NCBI RefSeq assembly: GCF_000208865.1
Contig: NC_018393.1
Span: 1,302,001 to 1,366,000, forward strand
Length of the DNA: 64,000 nt
Direction: 5' to 3'
DNA from: Neospora caninum Liverpool
Taxonomy: Eukaryota; Apicomplexa; Conoidasida; Eucoccidiorida; Sarcocystidae
In this document: piece after piece, positions 21,701-39,340 of the stretch
Numbering within the stretch: the first letter of the stretch is position 1
Layout: every line of letters begins with the position of its first letter
Position numbers and translations under genes: made by a program
The notes under the pieces: model-generated
What the model saw: only the letters and a program-made list of their open reading frames with translations
The model's database searches: none
What the model was told of the DNA's origin: nothing

Positions 21701-23483
21701 GTCGCAAGTCGCAGACCTCCTGAAGAAGAAGAAGCAGCTGCGCAAGCTTGACGTCCCCGCGTCGACTGTTAAACAGGAGATGCGTGTTTGCGACAATGAC
21801 CATCCGGGGCAGGGTTTGTGCAGCGGGGAGACTCGCGCGACTGTCTCCGGAGCACCCGCGGGAATATCGCGGCTTCGCAGGGGCTCCCTGGGGGTCTGCC
21901 GCGCGGCGGCGCTTTGAAGAGGAAGGCTCAGAAGAGAAGGTCTCGCCTGGCGCTTCCGGGCAGCTGTCGTGGCGCACGAGGCATGGAGCTACCAAGGCCC
22001 CGCGCGAGGAGGAAGATCGCGGCACGGCAGACACCTCGGGCGGCTCCGACTGCGAACGACCCAAGGCGCTGCGGTCCTCGCCAACTTCCGCCCCGTCCAG
22101 ACGCTCTCGGAGAAGCACCACCAGACCCACTTGAGGTTTGTCAATCAAACTGACGCAAACACAAAACATAAAACACCCGCCTTTGTCACAGCACAACTCT
22201 TTACTCCATGAACATATGGCGTAGGCAAGAACGCACACCTTTCTACTGGAGATGACGCAGCAAAGAGGCAGAACAACGCACACTGGCTTCACCTCGAAAG
22301 ACTTGGGGAAAGAGTGCCACAGCCCGTCTCTTGACATAAATATCCATAGCGAGATGGACCTACCAGTGAACGCCTATGAGAATGACACGTTTACGTGAGA
22401 GAAACGGACGACGAGTGCCTGCTTGTAAGGATCTACACGTGCAAAAACACACCTTTTGCTGTGTTGCCGGAATTCGATGCTGCGCTGCTCAAGCAACTCA
22501 AATCGCTCGCGCATCCAGAAAGTCCCGACGCCGTCTGCTCGCCCTTGCGTCTTTTGCTTGTAGACGCCGTCATAGCCCAGAGAGCGGAAGAACTGGAAAA
22601 CGGAGACGGGCAAATTAAGTTAGACATGCACTCAAGCGAAGCAGGTGGAGAAACAGGTGACTTGCGCGGGACATCCGCACGTCTCAAACACAATAGAGCG
22701 AAAGCCACAAAGGTCTCCCTCTATACGGGCGAGCATGTTAGCCTGTAGAGACAGCACATGCCTCGTGACACCACCCAAACCACGACCCCGTCGAACCGGG
22801 GCCCAAAACGCCCTCTACCGAAACTGCTTCCCAAAAGACGAACCGTATACATCCAAATAAAGGAGAATGAATACAGCCCGGCGTTTACTTTTGTGCTCAC
22901 ATATACGCATGCACACAGACACACACATGTGCCTCTCTACCGATACATACATACCTATATTTATATGTAGAAAGATGCGTCTATATATACATATATCTAC
23001 ATATATCTATATCTATATCTGCATATATATATCTACATATCTGCATATATATATATATATATATATATCTACATATGTATTTGCATGTGTAAGCAATTTG
23101 GGCGCCGAGGTCGCTGGAACGTGAGTGTGTCTTCCCAGCAGTGGACGACTTTCCCTTTGAAACTGGTTTCTGAAAACTCACCGGCAGGAAGCGTTTTCGG
23201 TAGTGCGACGCGTCCAGCTCCTGCAAGCAGCAGATGGCTGGTCGGTGGCGGCGAATTTCGCCTTCAATCACGTTCACTCTGCTTGCCCACTTTACGATGT
23301 TCTGATCCTGAAAAACACCGAAACGGGAAAAAAGTTTATCACAAGACACAGACAGACATGTCAACCCCCCGACATATCTGTCTCCACGCGCGACTCCATA
23401 TGCATATATATATATATATGTACACCCCGATAGAGACAGAAAAAAGAAGGGAAGCCATATATCTGCACACGAAAATATTCATT

Positions 23484-23520
<37 letters not shown>

Positions 23521-25210
23521 CACGTGCATTGACACAGGTATAGATATATGCGTAGTGGGCTATACATTTGCACATACTGTACAGAGATGTATGAACCGGA
23601 TTATATTGCTCTTGAATTCAAGATCCGAGGGCTGCAAACTTGGTTACCAGGTAGCGGTATTTGTAATCTGTTAAAGATTCAGCGAGGACGTTGAAAGTCA
23701 TGACGCGCATGGCCCATTCGTCGCTGTTTCTCGTTTGCTGGCTGTCGTGGTTTGTCACCGAGGCCGTGTTGTTCCCCACGCTCTGACGGTTTCTTGGCGC
23801 CTCATCTATGTCTCGGTCTACGTCGTTTCCAGTCCGACCGTCGCGAGACTCTCCACTGTGGCGACACGTCTGTGGTGAGGCGTTCCCTCGTCCCTGAGTT
23901 GCTCGACGCAGGTGAGACTCGACTTCGCGCTTTAGCTTGCGGACGTCTAGCCAACTCCGCGAAGAGTCGTCGGGTTTACACAACCCACACGCGTCGCCAG
24001 GTTGCGAAGGCGAGAGGTAAGAAGAGAGCGGCGAGAGCGAGGCAGAAGTCGACGCCGACAACGGGTGTGCGTGGAGGACCACGACGCCTTCGGGGGTCGG
24101 CGTGCGCGTCGGTTGGTCTCTCAGTTTTCTTTCTCTCTCGCGTTTCTGTGCGGCTTCGCTCTTCTGCGACGCCCGACTCCGTCGCGCGTCCTCAGTCTTC
24201 TCTCGATCGGCCTTCTGCGACACACTCCGGCCTGCACTTGGACCGTCAGCTTCCCGTTCGCCTTGGAGATCGCCTGTGCATGCCGAAGCCGACGGACCTG
24301 TATCCGCGTTCTGCTTGCGCTCACCGGAAGAAGACAGAGGCGGCGACGCACAAGGAGGCGACGGCGAAGACAAGGGTGGCAGCGAGACTGACGAAGCCGC
24401 GCGGGTGTGCGTGCCGGGGTCAGTACAGGCGAATGCTGCAGGGAGCACAGAGGAGGAAAAGGCGCGCCTTAACCACCTGCCGACTGAGGAAGACGCCATC
24501 GCTGGAGCAGAGACTCGGCGCTGGAGAATCGAGGAAAACGGAGACTGAGTAGATGGACATGAAGCCGAGGAAGACTGCCCTTGTGAAGACTGGAGAGGGG
24601 AAGAAGACGAAGGAATCGCAGGGAGAGGCGGCAAAAGCGCGCGCGGCGCAGAGCGAGACGCCGAAAAAAAGAGAGAACAGGCGGGCGTGCGTGGGGTCGG
24701 TACAGCGGAACGAATACGGGCAGCCGGCTGCGAAGCAAGGCGTCTCCTGGAGTCGGATAAGAAAGGGCGAAAACCCAAGGCGAGAGCAGGGTGTCTGAGC
24801 GCCGGCGGTACCAGGCTGTTCCGGCTCTTTCCGGACTGCGGGAAACCTTCAGGCAGAGGCGGGGAAGGCGCGTGCGCACTAGGGAGAAGCGCGTAGGACG
24901 GGCGCGGCAAATATCGGGTGTACCGACACCCCGGGCCGTGCCTGATGGACGACGGAAAGGAAGGGGGAAACGAAGCAGAGACAGGGAGAGAGCAGCTCCG
25001 GGAAAGGAAGGCGATCAACGGAGCGGCGAAAGGGAGACGAAAAATGAAAAACAGTGGAGGGACCAAAATTCTGCTGCAACTCGAACAGCGAAGAAAGGAG
25101 GGCAGCGCCATCCTTACTTGCTGCGATGCAATCCTCCGCCACGAAAGGAGTGAAGCCGAAAGCACCAGCAACCGAGAGAGCACAAAGAGCAAGGAACGGC
25201 AGCAAGGCAT
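18769..25210 (-). CDS. ANGEL-type endonuclease/exonuclease/phosphatase-fold protein
   Basis: Nine exons close in phase: 25210-23648, 23307-23182, 22592-22453, 22149-21332, 21044-20969, 20467-20061, 19584-19460, 19158-19093 and 18867-18769, giving 1,139 residues. Residues 1-500 are Ser/Pro/Arg-rich low complexity. The EEP domain starts near residue 501 with [17 protein letters not shown]. Glu551 in [11 protein letters not shown] is the metal-binding Glu. [53 protein letters not shown] and the terminal SDH (Asp1113, His1114) complete the catalytic set. The NTHLL.N.RRGD.KLAQ signature is closest to ANGEL proteins in the CCR4/nocturnin superfamily. The substrate could be RNA 3' ends or 2',3'-cyclic phosphates, which cannot be decided here. 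The hydrophobic and basic N-terminus may be a targeting sequence. The first ATG is in weak context, and Met34 is in a better one. Confidence 0.87.
22963..23075. repeat. TATC/TA microsatellite in an intron
   Basis: Mixed TATC, TATG and TA units in the intron between exons 23307-23182 and 22592-22453 of the ANGEL-like gene. Confidence 0.8.
23400..23525. repeat. TA microsatellites in the first intron of the EEP gene
   Basis: (TA)n runs at about 23,402-23,420 and 23,486-23,517, inside the intron between exons 25210-23648 and 23307-23182. Confidence 0.8.
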
Positions 25211-26518
25211 CTAACGCGAAAAGTGTCACGAGAGGCGCACGTTGACATGTCCCCGACAGGGCGAAGAAACGGGCGAAAAAGAAAATCACGGTCCAAGACA
25301 GGGCGACGCGCGAGCTCCGCGACAGACGCCATCACGAGCAGCAAGCTGAAGAGGTGTATCCAGCACTGCACGTCCTATCGTCGACTCTCGCGACCTCTAG
25401 CTCAGCACGTGCGTGAAGAAACGCAGGAGAGAATATCCTGTTTCATGAGTCCGAGGAAAGAAGGTCAGTCCCGCAGCAAGAGCCACTCAGCGAACGTCTC
25501 GAGGAATTCTTGTCAAGCGAATTCGTGTAGTTCCACGCGACAGGCCCTCGCCAGAGCGAGCCGAGACAGACGGCGGAAGTGAGTGCGAAAATAGGGCAAC
25601 GGGAGAGACAGAGAGATGTCCTGTAGAACATGAGGTTTGTTCAGACTGTTCGGCCTTTCTACGGAGAGCATACGGCCACGTGGAGTTCCCAAACAAAAGC
25701 GGAGAGCAAGCGGACAGTTGAAGAGTGGTGCAGCGCGTTTTCCGGTTTCCGGGCTACCCGGCGTTCATGCAGGTTGCTCGGCTTTTCCAGAGATAAAGAG
25801 AAAAACACACGAAACGGCGTTGCAGAGTGAGCGCCACGAATTCTCTGACTACACCGCCAAAACGCGCCGAGAAATCGGGAAAAACACGCAAACGACTTCC
25901 CAAGCTGGAAGATGGTCGGCCAGGGAATAGCGAGTTGAAACGTCAGAACTAACGAGACGCCAGTCGAAAACAAGACTTCGAAAACATACAGTAGGTGAGA
26001 AAGGTCGCCCAAGGCCGAAGAAACGACGTGAAAAAAGCATCGATTTTGAATGCTGGGGTGCTGAGAGAAGAGTCTCTACGAAAAACGCTGCCTCAGCTGT
26101 CCACACACTGGAAACTCGGACTGTTCTGGAAACGAGGCTGACCGCGAGGACTTGGTGCAGAATTTTCAGTTTTCGGCGCCTGCTTTGGCGAGTCTGCCTT
26201 GCTGTCGCTTTCACTGCCCATGAGAGAGAGGGAGGCCGGAGTCTCGCGGGAAAAAATCGACGGAACGGGGAGGAAACGGGAGGAAAAGGGCGAGCGCGCG
26301 AACGGCGGGGCGGCACCCAGCAACCTAGATCGCTGTCACAAGCTTGTCAGCTGAAATGGGAGAAACGAGCAAAGGCGCGGGACGTCCAGGCGAACGAAGC
26401 ATGTCAGGAAACGTGCGCCTTTCTTCTTCCTTTCTCTCGACCGTTTTGGTTTCTGTGAGAGTCCCATGCGAGTTCCTGGACCGCGAGGCACGGCCGGCTC
26501 CCTCGTTCTGTTTCGAGG

Positions 26519-27062
26519 AACAGAACTCGGCGGAAAAACGCACAGAGCTGCACTGAGAGACAAGGCACTTGTCCCTTGTGCGGCTGGAAAAGGAAAGAAA
26601 CTCCGGTTGATTTTTACAACGCAAAACCGAAACCTGTGCCGTTAGGTGTTCGGCCGCTGACAGCTCGTCCAGGAGAAAGCTGGAAATTCCGCGCTCATCC
26701 CCGTGTGTATGTGCACCATCGAGACAATGGGAAACCGGCGAAAATTGGGCGAAAATATGCGCCTTTTGGGGCACCTCGAGGGAAAGGGCAGGGAAAGACG
26801 GCAAAAGCGGCACCTCGCAGGTGAGTTTGCGAGTTTGCTGTGTGACAATCTCGTTTTGATTTACCGGGGAAACGCCGGAGCTTGTCATTTCAGGCTACTG
26901 AGAGAGAGGCGCCCGCCGAGCTGGTTGATGGAAACTGGGACAAAAGCCGTGCAACCGCCACAGACGCGGCGCGTCCAGAAGCGACGAAAACGCGAGGCTT
27001 CTCCACGTCCGTTTCTCTGTGGCTACCCGAAAAGACATCCGCACAGAAAAATCTTCACGTAG
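26519..27062 (+). CDS. Possible last two exons of an unknown basic protein
   Basis: A plus-strand frame is open from 26,459. It reads through CPLCGWKRKETPVDFYN and a Pro/Arg-rich stretch to AAPR at 26,819, where a GTGAGT donor follows. An acceptor at 26,881-26,892 (TTGTCATTTCAG) joins in phase to a second exon ending TAG at 27,060-27,062. The joined peptide is Arg/Lys-rich, which would suit a ribosomal or RNA-binding protein, but I do not recognise it. No in-frame ATG exists, so upstream exons would be needed. The left boundary is a guess at the acceptor TTTCGAG. The exon contains a near copy of the 14-bp palindrome (reading VYVHH). Confidence 0.3.
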
Positions 27063-27440
27063 ACTTCCGCAGCAAACTGCCTGCGGCTTTTTCCGTAGGT
27101 CGTTGGGTCTTTGGATAAAACAAACGCGTCACATCTTTCAGCGAGAGGGCATGACCCGCGTACTTTTCACGACACTTTTCTCAGCTGAGTCCCCCCGATT
27201 TCTGCTCGTGCTCTAGCTGGCTTCCTAGGAGTCAGTCTCCCGCTAGGAAAGTGTGGAAAACCCGCGCGGGAAAATCCGAGAGATACAGTCAAACACAGCA
27301 GGGGGGGGGGCGACAAAGGAGAGGACTCTTTCTTCCCGTTCCGTTTTCTCAGCGGCTACCCTCAACCCCGGGGGCTTGGGAAGAGCTCCGAGAAAGAGGC
27401 AGACACCAGCACACCTAGCGGCTGATATTACCAGCGCGCA

Positions 27441-27688
27441 TTGCGCCTTGTGATGTGGCCTTCAAAACCTCGAAACGATGAGCCGATCTGCCGGGAGTTC
27501 CTCCCTGTGTCTGGCTGTTTCGAAAGGAACACGAAGATTCTTTCGTAGCTTTGAACATCCTCGAGTGAAGAGCGACCAGGCCGCTCGTACTGCTGTGGCT
27601 CCGCGACCAAAAACGAGCTAAGCAGGCTCGCTGGCACCCGCTGAGAGATGCTGCCGGCCTTAGAAAGATATGCATCTAAAGAACGCAT
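27441..27688 (-). CDS. Possible small hypothetical ORF or exon
   Basis: An ATG at 27,688 opens about 82 codons with balanced composition (begins MRSLDAYLSKAG, includes SLEDVQSYERIFVFL). The frame reaches a possible donor (CTG|GTAATA) at about 27,441. An in-frame TAG sits 24 nt upstream of the ATG, so this is either a start or an exon entered by splicing. No downstream exon was found and no family is recognised. It may be a chance ORF. Confidence 0.22.
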
Positions 27689-29070
27689 TGAAAGGGACGA
27701 AAGGAAAGGCTAGCTATGATTCGAAGTTCTAGAGAGAGGAAAGAAGTAGCGAGGCTGAACAATGGACAGAGAGACATCGCTTGTCAATGAAGGGCGGGTG
27801 ACACCACCACGTGCTCAGGGGCTGCGGTGAAAAGGGACTCCGGAAGCGCGAGAGCGAGTCTTCTTCTTTTCTGTGGTCTTGCGTCGAGGCACTTCAACAT
27901 GGTAGCAAGAAACACTTTAAAAAAGCCATTTCTTTCCGGAAACACGCACCTGTCCGTTTTTAGGCTCTGCTGTCTGAACGCAGAGAAACACAACTATTTC
28001 GGTCCGGGCCAAGCCGCGACTCCCGACTCTGTGTTGGTCCTTACTCTTGAAGGGCACCGTGTTCGTAATCGTTTCTCTTACCTTACCGAAACTCGCTTTC
28101 GAGAAAATCCTGAAAAACAGGTTTTCTGAGGCCGTTTCCTCACAGCTGCCTCTTCAGAGGTATGTGGGCACTTCTATCGCTTGCGAGCGAGGAGCCCCTA
28201 CGCGTACTCTCGCTTTGTGGCTCTCTTCTGGCCTTTCTAGCCCGCCGGATCCATCTCTCTTTTTTTCATTCTGTACTCGTTTCCTGTTTCATCTCCGTGA
28301 ACAGCGGAACATCACCACCGAGCGTTGGTGCTACAGTGTACATACAGCACACATACCCGCTTGGGGCTTGCGCGACGAGGCGAGGGCAGGAACGCGCTGC
28401 AGCCAATCGAAGCACGAGTGTGTCTTTTCCTTTTTGCGAGGCGCACGGTTTGAGGCAAACGACGTTCCCCGATGAATATTTGCTTTTTTTACGGAACCGT
28501 CGCTATCTTTGTCTCTTCTTTTTGCAGCAGCCAGTCTGCGTTTTTCTCTGCAAATCTAAAGTTGCGGCAACGCGCACGGTCCGCATGAAGCACGCGGCGG
28601 AGACACCCGGGGGGGCATACCGTCTTCGTCCATTAACCGGTATGCGAGGGCCGAGGAGTCTTACGGGGTGCTGCGCTGAGGAGGGGGGAGAAACAGCGAG
28701 ATAAAGAAAGGCGAGAGGGCTTTCCGATATTTGGCCCTCTTTTCTAGGGAGAGCGCGCGAGAGCGCCGTTCGCATGTGCGTGCAGGTCTTTCCTCTCTGT
28801 TTTTTCGGCTGCTTTCTGCGTTTTCCCGCTTCTCTCTCTGCTGAACGTCCGTTTTTCTGCCCGTGTTTCGCCCTTTCTTTGCGGCCCTCTCTCCGGCGTG
28901 TGTTCAGAGAGAGAGACAGGAGAGTCTTCTTCCTGTCCGAAGGACACTGAGTGCTTCCTCTCTCGTGTGTGGCGCGTGTGCCATCCCCGTCTCTGCAGCA
29001 ATTTCGCCCCTGCCGTCAGGAGTCGGTCTCCATTTTCTGCGCCCTCGTGCTTCCTTTCTTTTCCGCAAAA

Positions 29071-36007
<6,937 letters not shown>

Positions 36008-37271
36008 GTTTTTTTCGAGTGAAGACGTTTTTCCAGGATATCGCGTGTCTCGGGCGAGAACGGTCGCGCGGCCTTCTCTCTCTGTTGTGTCTCGGTCTCT
36101 TTCCTGTCCTCTGAGCTTGCTTTTTGCCTCTTTCGCGTCAAGCGATATATAGTATGGACACGTGCATGGATCAGTGTCCTCACCTCAATGTCCTTTTCCT
36201 CGTGTTGCGGTTAACGGGAGGTTCTCTCTCCGTTTTCCAACTCCCCGCAGTGTCACAGACTGACACTGAGCCGGTAACGCGTCTCGTTCTCTTTCGCGTC
36301 TCTCGAAACATTCCGCACTCACAAGGGAATGACTTCCCCACACCTCCGTCTCACTCCCCTGACGGCGACATGCACATGAAACGATACATACAATTCGGAG
36401 TATATATATATATATATAGTTTATATGGGGGCAATACACCATCTATGTAGCGAGAGTGCTTGAGACAAACGGAGAATCGACATGAAGGTGAATTTCAAAG
36501 AAACGCTTTGGAGTCACCCATGTATATGTGTCTCAGACACGAATGTGTCACCAGCAAAGCATGTGCATGTATAAAAGGGTGGACCTGAGAGAGGTGCGTA
36601 GCCGCAATTAGAATCAAATCCCTTTCAAGTGTCGGTCAGTCCGGGGCTTGCTGCCAAAATCAAATTCGCGATCGAGAGAACTTCCGGGCGCCCAGTCAAG
36701 TCTTCCTCCGTTTTCCGCGGTAAACCATTTGTCGCAGAGAAGACAAAAGTATACCAGAACGTGAAAACGGCCTCACAAGATGGCGGGGGGACGCTATGCA
36801 GGCGTGTGCCACTCTTCCCTTGTTAAATCTCTGTCTTTTTTTAAAAAGTGTTTTCGACGGCGCGAGTCAAGGCGGAACAACAAAATTGGATGAACAGCAT
36901 GTTTCCCCGATTCTGGCAATATCTCGTTTTAGGAAGAAGTTCCGTAAAAGGTCCGTCGCAAGTCTCCCAGCGAATACCCTTCGGCGCAGCTCGCGCGTAA
37001 GAGGGTTCGTTTGGCACCGTTCAGAAAAACAGAAAAAGAAACATGAAATGCTAGCAGAGAACTCAACCTGGAAACCTGGATGCCAGCATATACGACTCAA
37101 CCACACCTGAGGATTCTCTATCTACATTCATACGTATATATATATATATATATATATACATAGGTAGAGATGTACGCAGTTTATGCAGGAATGTGGGTGC
37201 ATAGGGATACGTACGGGACCCCGAGGATATTCCGGTATATGGAGGCGTGCACGCGTGGGGATGGATATACC

Positions 37272-37302
<31 letters not shown>

Positions 37303-38178
37303 GTGAACCTGTGGCAGATGAGTAAGGCCGGCCGTTTCGATTCTGGGGAACGACAGGCAGGCGGAGCGAAACGAAGAGGAGAGACTCGTGTGATCATCTT
37401 TGGATTCGCAAGTCGCCTCGATGCACGTGGGCAAGAGAGAAAAGCAAACATGCAGTTTGCCTTGTTGGGCACATCTCGTAGACTCGAACATTATTCATAG
37501 CTAGCAAGAGATTAGCAGCAGCTGGGGATTTCTCAAGAGGAGTACTGCCGACCCCGATGCAGGATATGAGAAACACCCCAGAAAACACGCTGTTCGCCTC
37601 CCCTGTCTCCCCCCCCCCCTTTGCTTCATTTCTGTGTTGATTGCGTTTGCCTCTCGCCTCTGTCTTCTTCCACGTCTTCCTTCCCTCCTTCCCTGTGGTT
37701 TGTTTCCTTTGCTAACGCATCATCACGCAAACAGCTGGGTGGCGGGCGTCGACCTACAAGCAGACAAAAAACCGGAGCAGCTTCTTGCAGAACTCGAAAC
37801 GCAGCGAAGGCAAAAGGAGATGGAGAAGCAAAAGAAGGAAAAAACATTCACGCCCGCATGCAAGAGGCGCGAAACAGGAGAGCGTTGAGGTGCATCCTTG
37901 TCCTCGGTTCTCGAGTTTGAGAAAATCGCTTTATGCCAATCTAGAAGTTTTGAGACACACATGCCTGCATCTCCACGCGTTGCCACATGATAGGTCAGAC
38001 GCACCCCGCGATATGAACAAAAAAAGTCTATTTTCAAAACAGTCGTTCAAGTCGAAGAATATATTCCCGAGAAACAAACGATAGTTCGTAGGAACGGAGG
38101 AAGCGCATTAGAGAATGTGTAGCTGGGGGACGAGCTCCAGCATTATCCTTTGAATAAAAGGATATTTGAATACGAGGA
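36008..38178. other. Convergent spacer after ATP synthase alpha
   Basis: 3' flanks of the ATP synthase alpha gene (plus) and the seven-span protein gene (minus). It contains TA runs at about 36,400-36,418, 37,134-37,157 and 37,270-37,299, and a C run near 37,608-37,618. ORFs here are short and overlap on both strands. No gene recognised. Confidence 0.55.
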
Positions 38179-39187
38179 CTAAGGTAAACAGAGGAATACA
38201 CGAAAGGGTAGCCCCAACGCGACGCGTGCCCCGTGCCTGCCGAAAAAGCGGAAAAGAGGAGACGGGGAGGAACAGCGCGAGAGAGAAGAAAAGCGAACCA
38301 ATAAACTCTCCTACGGCAACACCCAAGGAGGAGGAAAAAGCGAGAGACCCAACAAAGAATCCGAACGCAACGGCATCAAAGAAACGACAAGACTAAAAAA
38401 ATCGAATCTTACCAGAACCGCCTCACTGGTGGGAGCGAGCAGCGCAGAGCGTGAGGCCTCCACTCCTCGCCCTGCAAATCACAGCACGCCTCATAAAAAA
38501 TTCCACTTGTATATATATATATATATATATATGTTTCTTGTTTTACACACGTGGATTTGAAGGGGCATTGATTCACATGAACATGTATATATATATATAT
38601 ATATATATATCTTGGCCGCCACCCCGCAATGGTAAACTCCGCGCACCTCTTGGTGCCGCTCGCGATCTCAGTCCATTTAATTATTCTCCGTTTTCGTCTC
38701 GGTGAGAGTCTGTGTCCCTCGCGTTTCTCGTTAACCGCGTGAAGATCTCTGCACACCGGCGTACGAGGGGCGCCGGGTCTGTGGACGTAGCGCCGGGGCG
38801 GAGTGTGCGATAAATCTCCTTTTTTAGCCAAAACGCACGGATAGAAACAGATGACTCTCACCGGCGACTCCGCCACGCGTGGCGGAACTGGCGGTCGGCT
38901 GTGTCACTCTGGAGACGCTGCGAGATTTGATTTCTTCGGCGCTTGCATGCAGCCGAGAACTTCGCGCAGCTCCGAGGAAGGAAGCCTCGGAAAGCGTCAC
39001 GTCCCACTGGCGGCAAATCGGTTTATACATGGCGCGCTCGACCCTGCACAGAGAGGCGATGACAGCAGAAGGCTAGACACACACACACAAGTGAGAAAGT
39101 ACAGTCGGAAAGGGAGGTAATTCACAAAATCAAACACTGGGCCCAGAATGACTTACCACACAAGACACGGTGTATATCTAGATATTC

Positions 39188-39260
<73 letters not shown>

Positions 39261-39290
39261 TATATCTATATGCTCAGAACCATCTGTTCA

Positions 39291-39340
<50 letters not shown>

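Larger units (their letters stand above)
25211..29070. other. Divergent spacer between EEP and ATP synthase genes
   Basis: Contains the 5' flanks of both genes. Two weak coding candidates are listed separately (plus 26,519-27,062; minus 27,441-27,688). A G homopolymer lies near 27,301-27,310. The last 350 bp before 29,071 are pyrimidine-rich, as expected for a 5' UTR. No other gene was recognised. Confidence 0.5.

Noticed and set aside
23752..24552. Plus ORF of 266 codons
   Set aside because: Antisense to the low-complexity first exon of the ANGEL-like gene, whose frame runs into the EEP domain.
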